From assembly GCA_964433635.1 (NCBI GenBank), contig CAYSSG010000082.1:1-5660 (forward strand): a DNA stretch of 5,660 nucleotides, written 5' to 3'. Each line of letters begins with the position of its first letter. Positions within the stretch are counted from its first letter, which is position 1. Positions 1 through 5,570 of the stretch are shown one piece after another. The translations under genes and the position numbers were made by a program. This DNA is from CAYSSG01 sp964433635 (GTDB lineage Bacteria; Atribacterota; Phoenicimicrobiia; Phoenicimicrobiales; Stramentimicrobiaceae). The notes beneath the pieces were generated by a model. That model was not told the DNA's origin, did no database searches, and worked only from the letters and a program-made list of their open reading frames with translations.

Positions 1-55
1 TGGAAAAGGGATTCTCGCCGGAAATTAGGAAGTGTTAAACTTAAAAAATGTCACC
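1..55. other. Short non-coding end of window
   Basis: These 55 bases follow the dehydratase stop. On the minus strand there is a six-T run (50-45) shortly after the stop, preceded only by a very short GC-containing segment, so no real terminator hairpin can be supported. No gene start is visible, and the operon may or may not continue to the left. Confidence 0.5.
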
Positions 56-1030
56 TCAGGCAGTTTTTATCAAATCCTCATCAATATTGCCGCCACTTAA
101 TATGACGGCTATTTTTTGTTTGGAGAACCTATTCGGATTTTCTAAGATTGCTGCAACTCCTGTCGCACCCGCTCCTTCAACAATTAAATCTTCCTCTCTC
201 CATAAATGGTAAATCGCTTTTTTGATGGACTGTTCTGATACCAAAAATATCAGATCTACATATTTTTGGACCAGCTGGAATGTGATTGAATTCTGCTCAA
301 TTCCTCCAGCCAGACCATCAGCGATGGTATCAGAATGAGGATACGCTGCAGGTGATAAAACCTTACCAGCTTTGATGGAATGATACATTGCGGCATCATT
401 CCTTGCCTGGACGCCGATGATTTTCTTATCGGGAAATTTTTCTTTTATTGCCATAGCTATGCCGGAGATAAGTCCGCCTCCTCCGATGGGAACCAGAATG
501 GACTGGATATTCGGACATTGTTCCAGTAACTCAAGACCAATGGTACCCTGTCCGGCAATAATATCCGGATCGTTATAGGGAGATAGATAGCATTTTCCTT
601 CTTTTTCCGCCAGGCTCCTTCCGTAAGCTTCTGCCTCATCAACTGCCTTTCCGTGTATAATGACTTCTGCCCCGTAACTTTGAATAAGTCTTCTTTTTTT
701 CTCAGGCGTACCTTCAGGAATAAGAACCCTGGCCTGCAGATTAAATTCACGGGATGCCCTGGCAACAGCCTGTCCATGATTACCGGAAGATGCAGTGATA
801 ATCCCCGATTGTTCTTTCTTCAGCTGGATTATTTTATTCATTGCACCCCTTATTTTAAAGGCGTGGGTTACCTGGAGATTTTCGAGTTTCAGGAAAACTT
901 GCCCTTGAACCATACGACCAAGAACATGAGACTCCCTGAGTTCAGTTTTTTTGATATGTCCGGCTATTCTTTCATTTGCTTTGACAAAATCTATCGGTTT
1001 CATCGGACTGGATAGGCATCTTCCTTTCAT
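56..1030 (-). CDS. Threonine/serine dehydratase-like PLP enzyme (fold type II)
   Basis: This 324-residue cytosolic enzyme belongs to the threonine/serine ammonia-lyase family. Visible motifs are LKLENLQVTHAFKIRGA with PLP Lys59, the substrate loop ASSGNHGQ (80-87), the phosphate-binding GGGGLISG (183-190), Glu285 in VEGAGATG and Ser312 in ILSGGNID near the PLP ring nitrogen. There is no C-terminal ACT-like regulatory domain, as in catabolic TdcB-type enzymes. Expected chemistry is elimination of water and ammonia from a beta-hydroxy amino acid (Ser, Thr or 3-hydroxyaspartate); hydroxyectoine-pathway EutB and serine racemase are close relatives and cannot be excluded. The lysine motif reads HAFK where IlvA has HSFK and TdcB has GSFK. 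The start is uncertain: ATG 1030 has only a poor purine-rich sequence upstream, and ATG 1003 (MKPIDFVKANERI) would fit the family's usual N-terminus but has no better site. Translation may be coupled to the aminotransferase 18 nt upstream. Confidence 0.9.
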   Translation of the reverse strand: MKGRCLSSPMKPIDFVKANERIAGHIKKTELRESHVLGRMVQGQVFLKLENLQVTHAFKIRGAMNKIIQLKKEQSGIITASSGNHGQAVARASREFNLQARVLIPEGTPEKKRRLIQSYGAEVIIHGKAVDEAEAYGRSLAEKEGKCYLSPYNDPDIIAGQGTIGLELLEQCPNIQSILVPIGGGGLISGIAMAIKEKFPDKKIIGVQARNDAAMYHSIKAGKVLSPAAYPHSDTIADGLAGGIEQNSITFQLVQKYVDLIFLVSEQSIKKAIYHLWREEDLIVEGAGATGVAAILENPNRFSKQKIAVILSGGNIDEDLIKTA

Positions 1031-1048
1031 GGTCTATTTCTTCTATCA

Positions 1049-2179
1049 TCATGGGTAGTTTTCTTGGAGATGAGAGGCAAAAACAGACAAACTGCTTCTT
1101 AATTTATCTGTATCTCCTCCAAAGCCAATTCTGAGATATCCGGGCATATCAAAACATTCCCCGGGTACTACCAGAAGTGATTTACTGTGAAAGAGATCCA
1201 GGGCTAACTGCCGGGAACTGACGGTGATATTTTTCAATTTCGGGAAACAGAGAACCCCGGCATCAGGAAGATAATAATGAAAATATCTGTTATTTTTTTT
1301 AAACCATTCTTCCATTACAGCGTGATTTTGATGTATGATTGTATGATTTCTTCTAGTAATCTTTTCAGCATGAATGAGAGCGAGTTGTGCCAGATAATCA
1401 CTGATGGGTGAATTACTGATAGAGGTATAATCCTTCAGCTGCCAGCACTTTGCGATTATTTCTTCCGGAGCGGCAATCCAGCCTAATCGCAGGCCTGATA
1501 AACCGTATGCTTTTGACATACTGCTAACGCTGATCGCCCTTTCACTTAAAGAACGGGCATAGGGAGGCACAGAATCGGGTTGCAGGAACAATTCATGATA
1601 GACTTCGTCACAGAGTACGTAGAAGCCATATTCTTCAGCCCAATTAAGGATCATCCCAAGTTGTTTGCGATTGATGACAGCACCGGTCGGATTATGCGGG
1701 ATATTTAGAATAAGTAATTTCAGTTGATGGTCAACAAGAAAAGATAATTCATCCAGGTCAGGCTGGAAATTGTTTTCAGGAGATAATTTCCAGAATTGAA
1801 TCTGAGCCCCACAGGCTTCCGCAGTGGAATAGAGTGCCTGATAGGCAGGCCAGGGTACAATAACCTTGTCCCCTTGATTGACGAATACATTAGATAACAG
1901 GAAATCAGCCTCAATGGCTCCGGTAGTAATTAGAATATTTTTCGCAGTCGTATTCCCACCATACAGATTTGCAATAAGGATTCTTAATCTTTCACTTCCC
2001 ATGGTCGGGTTATACCCGAGCTTCATCCTTAAAAGTATCTGCAATAGATCTTCCTCCGGAACCAGTTGATTCAATTCCTCTAATGTAAAGGCTTTGATAT
2101 CTGTCTCAGCCAGTTCATATTGTGCTTCATTTTCGTAGACATTAAGCCAGCGTTCAACCTGAAAGTCGTTTATTTTCAT
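1049..2179 (-). CDS. PLP-dependent class I/II aminotransferase, capreomycidine-synthase-like branch
   Basis: This 376-residue cytosolic fold-type I PLP enzyme has its active-site residues in place: Tyr113 in WPAYQ, Asn163 in NIPHNPTG, Asp191 and Tyr194 in CDEVYHEL, the Schiff-base Lys223 in SSMSKAYGLSGLRLGW with Arg231 nearby, and substrate-carboxylate Arg350 in YLRIGFG. The N-terminus (ERWLNVYENEAQYELAETD, then FTLEEL) and the order GYNPTMGSERLR resemble, from memory, the capreomycidine synthase (VioD/CmnD) group more than standard aspartate aminotransferases. This is family resemblance, not a substrate assignment. Either transamination or PLP-driven beta-elimination/replacement is possible. 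The start has AAGGAG 7 nt upstream. It follows the hairpin spacer after the binding protein and is 18 nt from the dehydratase-like gene. No convincing own promoter is visible, only TATA-rich sequence at about 2222-2232 without a -35. Confidence 0.9.
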   Translation of the reverse strand: MKINDFQVERWLNVYENEAQYELAETDIKAFTLEELNQLVPEEDLLQILLRMKLGYNPTMGSERLRILIANLYGGNTTAKNILITTGAIEADFLLSNVFVNQGDKVIVPWPAYQALYSTAEACGAQIQFWKLSPENNFQPDLDELSFLVDHQLKLLILNIPHNPTGAVINRKQLGMILNWAEEYGFYVLCDEVYHELFLQPDSVPPYARSLSERAISVSSMSKAYGLSGLRLGWIAAPEEIIAKCWQLKDYTSISNSPISDYLAQLALIHAEKITRRNHTIIHQNHAVMEEWFKKNNRYFHYYLPDAGVLCFPKLKNITVSSRQLALDLFHSKSLLVVPGECFDMPGYLRIGFGGDTDKLRSSLSVFASHLQENYP

Positions 2180-2240
2180 TACGAATCTCCTTCACAGTAA
2201 TCCGAAATACACATATGATGGTTTATATATACAATGAACT

Positions 2241-2287
2241 ATAAATCTCGCACCCGTAATGATATCTCAAGATACCGGGTGCGAGAT
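2241..2287 (-). terminator. Perfect 12-bp hairpin between binding protein and aminotransferase (partial terminator?)
   Basis: CGGGTGCGAGAT (2276-2287) and ATCTCGCACCCG (2245-2256) are exact reverse complements. Inside the loop a further 4-bp stem (TATC/GATA) can form. On the minus strand the stem is followed by TTATAGTT, a weak and interrupted U tract, so termination would be partial. It lies between the transport genes and the two PLP enzyme genes and could lower expression of the latter, or stabilise the end of the transporter mRNA. Its arm ending in GCGAGATTT repeats a 9-nt string of the T-box terminator at the operon front. Confidence 0.6.
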
Positions 2288-2305
2288 CGTTTTAATCGTC
2301 ATGAT

Positions 2306-2324
2306 CCGGAATTTGTATTCCCGG
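2306..2324 (-). repeat. Small hairpin just after the binding-protein gene
   Basis: On the plus strand, CCGGAAT (2306-2312) pairs with ATTCCCGG (2317-2324), giving 7 bp with one bulged base and a 4-nt loop. It starts 12 nt after the binding-protein stop codon and has no T run after it, so it is not a terminator alone. It may protect the upstream mRNA 3' end or stack with the larger hairpin that follows. Confidence 0.35.
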
Positions 2325-2336
2325 CACCTGTAAGTA

Positions 2337-3206
2337 TTATTCTGAAGTCATGCATTCAGCTAAATTCTGACTAAAGGCTTCCAAGTCCTCCTCTAATAAT
2401 GAGCCAAATTGAGCATAGCAGTCACTGATCTTATTGAGGTCTCCGGCAAAATAGGCCTTGACCAGATTGTCCCAGATGGGTGTCATCTGGACCTTGCTCA
2501 AGCCTTCATTGATTAAGGGAAGAATACCTTTGGGATCACCTTTCTGGACATAGAAGACGAGTTGTTCTTCGGTATTGAAGGTTCCCACGATTTTAACCGG
2601 GTTCATTTCAGCGAAAGCTTCAGCGGCAGGAGAATCAGCCACAAAGGCATCGATTCGTTGATTGATCAGGTCCATGATTCCCAGGTCATTGGTCTCATAG
2701 AGCTCAATGTTGACTTCGATCCCTTTTTCCACTAGATTACTTTGGAGCCAGTCAGCCTGGGTAGTGCCCCGTTGGGCGCCGATAGTACTTCCACCGGTCA
2801 GGGCAGTAGCGATATTCAATTCGGAGTCCTCTGTAACCATTACTCCTTGATTGGTTTCCCAATAAGGTGTTGAGGCATCAGCCACTTCCAGTCTTTCTTC
2901 GGTTAAGGTGGCACCTGCTGCCATTATATCAATTTTACCGGATTGAAGGGCTGGAATGAGAGAATCAAAACCGATATCATTGATTTCCACCTCGTATCCC
3001 TGAATACTGGCCAGGATTTTCATTACATCCATGTCAAATCCGACAAAATTGTTATTGGCATCAACCCATTCAAAGGGAGGCCAGTCGGCCGAAGTCCCCA
3101 CCACGATTTTTTCAGGGGTAGCTGCAATCGAAAAACTTACCGCTGATACCAATAGTGACAGCAAAATTAAAACACCTGTCATTTTATTTCCCATTCGAAT
3201 CATCAT
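2337..3206 (-). CDS. Amino acid ABC transporter substrate-binding protein (family 3)
   Basis: This 289-residue exported protein captures the amino acid and delivers it to the two permeases. A signal peptide is clear: R4/K8, hydrophobic core 11-25, and SIA/A around residues 26-29 as a signal peptidase I site. There is no lipobox cysteine. The mature part shows the family 3 signature GFDMDV (56-61), aromatic DWPPFEW (41-47), TLTEER with Arg105 expected to bind the substrate carboxylate, RGTTQ (146-150) and VADSPAA with Asp191 expected to bind the alpha-amino group. The usual fold ends near IWDNLVKAYF (244-253). A further 36-residue, acidic, probably helical tail holds the only two cysteines, Cys263 and Cys285. 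The first of two adjacent ATGs is chosen because GGAGG is 10 nt upstream. A general alpha-amino acid ligand is supported; the exact one is not. Confidence 0.93.
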   Translation of the reverse strand: MMIRMGNKMTGVLILLSLLVSAVSFSIAATPEKIVVGTSADWPPFEWVDANNNFVGFDMDVMKILASIQGYEVEINDIGFDSLIPALQSGKIDIMAAGATLTEERLEVADASTPYWETNQGVMVTEDSELNIATALTGGSTIGAQRGTTQADWLQSNLVEKGIEVNIELYETNDLGIMDLINQRIDAFVADSPAAEAFAEMNPVKIVGTFNTEEQLVFYVQKGDPKGILPLINEGLSKVQMTPIWDNLVKAYFAGDLNKISDCYAQFGSLLEEDLEAFSQNLAECMTSE

Positions 3207-3277
3207 TTTTTCTTTTCCTCCATAAATTTGATTTTTATTTCATTCATTTTCACAGTTGATTCTTTTCCCTGGTTGCG

Positions 3278-3287
3278 TCACCTCCTT
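3278..3287 (-). promoter_or_regulatory. Orphan full-length Shine-Dalgarno sequence in spacer
   Basis: The minus strand reads AAGGAGGTGA, a 10-nt perfect complement of the usual 3' end of 16S rRNA (TCACCTCCTT). No ATG, GTG or TTG lies at a usable distance after it; the one overlapping GTG has no spacing. The binding protein has its own GGAGG (3221-3217) about 60 nt downstream. The 141-nt spacer otherwise shows no good promoter and no strong terminator. A ribosome-bound stabiliser of the binding-protein mRNA, similar to the STAB-SD described for cry3A, is one possible role; this is inference. Confidence 0.45.
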
Positions 3288-3347
3288 GTCTGGATGATCC
3301 CTTTATTGTTCTTTATTTATGTAATGATTCCAGCTATCGTACTGCCC

Positions 3348-4004
3348 TCACAGTCCCGGAATGCGGACTTTCTGTTCAATCCTGTCCAAAAATTTGGATA
3401 AGATGGAAACAAGCACAAGATAGATCAGCGCAACAATTATAAACACTTCAAACGTTCTGTAGTTGCGTGAGGCAATTTCCCTTCCCCGGGACATCATTTC
3501 CGGTGCCTGTATCATATAGGCCATGGAAGAGTATTTTACCAGATAAATGAGTTCATTGGACCAGGAGGGAATGACCAGGCGCAGCATTTGCGGCAGAACG
3601 ATATGGCGAATGGCCTGCATCTGATTCATGCCAATGGAATAGGCTGCAATTAATTGCTCCCTTTTTACGGATTGAATCGCTCCCCGAAAGTATTCTGCCT
3701 GGTAAGCGGCGCTGTTGATTCCCATCCCAATCATCGCTGCTGTAAATGGAGACAGCATAATTCCCACAGAGGGGAATCCAAAATAGAGGATAAAAAGCTG
3801 GGTAAGCAATGGTGTACCGCGGATGATTTCCACAAAAAAGGTGCAGAGGACATAAATGAGTTTGTTGCCATAGACTCTGCCCATGGCAACAGGGATTCCG
3901 ATGAGAAATCCGATGAGAATGGCAATCAGCGTTAACTCGATGGTTACGATTGTTCCCTGCAGTAATTTTGGTAAAATTTCCCAGGCCAGGGCAAAAAAAC
4001 TCAT
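3348..4004 (-). CDS. Polar amino acid ABC transporter, permease subunit (second of two)
   Basis: This 218-residue inner-membrane protein is in the same PAAT permease family as the gene at 5465-4761. Membrane segments lie at about 15-41, 51-75, 82-96 and 186-206. Diagnostic features are EIIRGTPLLTQLFILYFG (59-76), SAAYQAEYFRGAIQS (98-112) and the EAA loop at about 114-140 (KREQLIAAYSIGM...LPQM). The start ATG overlaps the ATPase stop as ATGA (4004-4001), with GGAGGG 8 nt upstream, so translation is coupled to the ATPase. It is the likely heterodimer partner of the first permease. It ends in RIPGL and is followed by a 141-nt spacer before the binding protein. Two different permeases with one ATPase is a known arrangement in this family (as in HisQ/HisM), although having the ATPase gene between them is less common. 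Confidence 0.95.
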   Translation of the reverse strand: MSFFALAWEILPKLLQGTIVTIELTLIAILIGFLIGIPVAMGRVYGNKLIYVLCTFFVEIIRGTPLLTQLFILYFGFPSVGIMLSPFTAAMIGMGINSAAYQAEYFRGAIQSVKREQLIAAYSIGMNQMQAIRHIVLPQMLRLVIPSWSNELIYLVKYSSMAYMIQAPEMMSRGREIASRNYRTFEVFIIVALIYLVLVSILSKFLDRIEQKVRIPGL

Positions 4005-4759
4005 TTCTCTTTCCCTCCATAAAGCTCGGTAATTTTGTGTAGAAATTCCCTTGTTCTGGGATTTTTTGCCTGGTTAAAGAGAACGTCCGGTTTTCCCTCT
4101 TCCACGATAACCCCTTTTTCCATAAAGATAATGTCATTAGCGACTGCACGGGCAAAACCCATCTCATGGGATACAACCACCATGGTCATACCCCCTTCGG
4201 CCAGTTTGGTCATCACGTTCAAGACCTCTCCGATTAACTCCGGATCCAGGGCTGAAGTCGGTTCATCGAACAGGATGAGCTTGGGATTCATGGCTAATGC
4301 CCGAGCAATGGAAACGCGCTGTTGTTGTCCGCCTGACAATTCGGCTGGATAGGCATTGATTTTATCATCCAATCCGACCTGATTCAGTTTTTCCATGCTG
4401 GTCTCAGTGGCTTCTTTTTTTGGTATTTTTTTCACAACCAAAAGACCAAGCCGAACATTATCCAGCACCGTAAGATGGGTAAAAAGGTTAAAATGCTGAA
4501 ACACCATCCCGATAGATGAACGGATGAGATTTATATCCGTATCGGGGTGGGTAATTTCCTCTTTTTCCAGCCAGATGTGTCCCTGATCAGGTGGTGTCAG
4601 TTGATTGATGCAGGTTAACAGGGTACTTTTTCCGGTTCCCGAGGGGCCGATAATCACTGTCGTTTCTCCCTGGTTCACCTGAAAAGAAATCCCCTTTAAT
4701 ACCTCTAATGTCCCATAATTTTTGTGAATATCTTGGACTTTCAGAATCATATTCGGCAT
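4001..4759 (-). CDS. Polar amino acid ABC transporter, ATP-binding subunit
   Basis: This 252-residue HisP/GlnQ-type ATPase powers the importer from the cytoplasmic face. All catalytic motifs are intact: A-loop Tyr15, Walker A GPSGTGKS (38-45), Q-loop Gln88 in FQHFNLF, signature LSGGQ (141-145), Walker B LILFDE (161-166), D-loop SALD (169-172) and switch His198 in VVSHEMGFA. The reading frame stays open to an ATG at 4807, which would overlap the preceding permease by 47 nt. ATG 4759 is chosen because AAAGGA (4771-4766) sits 6 nt before it, because it lies 1 nt after the permease stop, and because the protein then begins at MPNMILKVQDIHKNYG as family members usually do. The stop codon overlaps the next permease start (ATGA). 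There is no extra C-terminal regulatory domain. Confidence 0.96.
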   Translation of the reverse strand: MPNMILKVQDIHKNYGTLEVLKGISFQVNQGETTVIIGPSGTGKSTLLTCINQLTPPDQGHIWLEKEEITHPDTDINLIRSSIGMVFQHFNLFTHLTVLDNVRLGLLVVKKIPKKEATETSMEKLNQVGLDDKINAYPAELSGGQQQRVSIARALAMNPKLILFDEPTSALDPELIGEVLNVMTKLAEGGMTMVVVSHEMGFARAVANDIIFMEKGVIVEEGKPDVLFNQAKNPRTREFLHKITELYGGKEK

Positions 4760-4760
4760 C

Positions 4761-5465
4761 TTAAATCCTTTCCAATACAGACTGGGTCTGTCTTGTTTTG
4801 ATTTCATAGCCCGGGATCTTGTATTTTTCTTCCAGCAGTTTCAATAACTGGTTTCCCGCAAAGACCAGGATAAAATAAATCAGGGCACATGCAGTGTAGA
4901 CCAACAGGGCATTCCCAAATGTCCGGGCGACAATATAGCGGCCTTGCCTTAGTAGCTCCGTAACACCCACTGCATAAGCCAGGGAACTGTCTTTTAAGAC
5001 AACCGCAAATTCATTTGCCCATGGAGGTATAGAAAGTCTCAATGCCTGGGGAAGAATAATGTATCGTATGGATTGTGTGATATTCATCCCGATAGAGCGG
5101 GCAGCTTTCATCTGACCTTCTCCAATGGATTGGATGGCGCCTCTGAATATTTCGGATTGATAGGCAGCTGAACGCAGTCCCATAGCGAGGACCGCTGCTG
5201 TAAAGGCACTGATATCGATATGGAAAAATGAAGAACCAAAATAAAATAAAAAAAGCAGAACCAGGGCTGGAACGGCTCTGAAGAAACGCTCAAAAGGACG
5301 GATGATGAAGAATTGTAAAGAATGAGATCCATAAACACGTCCCAGGGCTAAAAGAATACCCAGCAAGAAGCCTAAAACCAGAAAATAGATCGTCAGGATG
5401 ATTGTTACCAGGGTACCCGATAACAAGGACGGCATTCCCTGCCAGATTAAATGCAATTGAGCCAT
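4761..5465 (-). CDS. Polar amino acid ABC transporter, permease subunit (first of two)
   Basis: This 234-residue inner-membrane protein belongs to the His/Glu/Gln/Arg/opine (PAAT) permease family. Hydrophobic segments lie at about 14-41, 66-81, 85-97 and 184-206. The family features are FRAVPALVLLFLFYFG (62-77, the usual RGTPLLVQLF region), SAAYQSEIFRGAIQS (99-113) and the cytoplasmic EAA coupling loop at about 115-142 (EGQMKAARSIGM...LPQALR), which contacts the ATPase. ATG at 5465 is preceded by AAGGA (5475-5471) with 5-nt spacing. It is the first gene after the T-box terminator. Its paralogue at 4004-3348 shares RVYG, the AAYQxExFRGAIQS block and a C-terminal K/R-IPG element, so the two probably form a heterodimeric channel. 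The tail after IPG is about 16 residues longer here. The amino acid transported cannot be read from the permease. Confidence 0.95.
   Translation of the reverse strand: MAQLHLIWQGMPSLLSGTLVTIILTIYFLVLGFLLGILLALGRVYGSHSLQFFIIRPFERFFRAVPALVLLFLFYFGSSFFHIDISAFTAAVLAMGLRSAAYQSEIFRGAIQSIGEGQMKAARSIGMNITQSIRYIILPQALRLSIPPWANEFAVVLKDSSLAYAVGVTELLRQGRYIVARTFGNALLVYTACALIYFILVFAGNQLLKLLEEKYKIPGYEIKTRQTQSVLERI
4766..4771 (-). promoter_or_regulatory. Ribosome binding site deciding the ATPase start
   Basis: AAAGGA on the minus strand lies 6 nt before ATG 4759 and inside the last codons of the upstream permease. It supports the 252-residue ATPase rather than the 16-residue-longer version starting at 4807. 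Confidence 0.75.
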
Positions 5466-5520
5466 TGGTATCCTTACTCCAAACTTATTGTTCTTTTCTT
5501 ATTTTATTACATGCAGTCAA

Positions 5521-5570
5521 AAATAAAAAATCTCGCGTCCTCTTTTTTGACCGATAAAAGAGGGGCGAGA
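5521..5570 (-). terminator. Intrinsic terminator of the T-box leader
   Basis: On the minus strand, TCTCGC (5570-5565) pairs with GCGAGA (5536-5531), and CCTCTTTT (5563-5556) pairs with AAAAGAGG (5546-5539). A small internal loop (C against AC) separates them and a 9-nt loop caps the hairpin. The run TTTTTTATTT at 5530-5521 follows directly. The 5' arm is shared with the T-box antiterminator, the classic arrangement for tRNA-dependent transcription attenuation. The first gene starts about 55 nt downstream. Confidence 0.92.

Noticed and set aside
40..62. Terminator after the dehydratase stop
   Set aside because: A six-T run is present, but no stem longer than about 3 bp can be formed before it.
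653..1015. Plus-strand open frame of 120 codons opposite the dehydratase
   Set aside because: It lies fully antisense to a gene with intact catalytic motifs and its translation shows no recognisable domain.
2241..2336. A second T-box riboswitch before the aminotransferase
   Set aside because: The spacer has a terminator-like hairpin and a GGTGCCGGGAAT string, but it lacks the TGGNACC core and has no room for stem I.
3203..3247. 14-codon frame (MNEIKIKFMEEKKK) whose stop overlaps the binding-protein start
   Set aside because: It has no suitable ribosome binding site (the orphan Shine-Dalgarno is over 30 nt upstream) and it runs through the binding protein's own GGAGG in AT-rich sequence, so an open frame of this size is expected by chance.
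3553..4176. Long open frame overlapping the second permease and the ATPase end (207 codons, minus strand)
   Set aside because: It is in a different frame from two well-supported genes, and its translation, rich in His, Arg, Pro and Trp, shows no family motif, so it is a shadow frame.
4760..4807. Longer ATPase form starting at ATG 4807
   Set aside because: It would overlap the upstream permease by 47 nt and add 16 residues not typical of the family; the AAAGGA-spaced ATG at 4759 is better.
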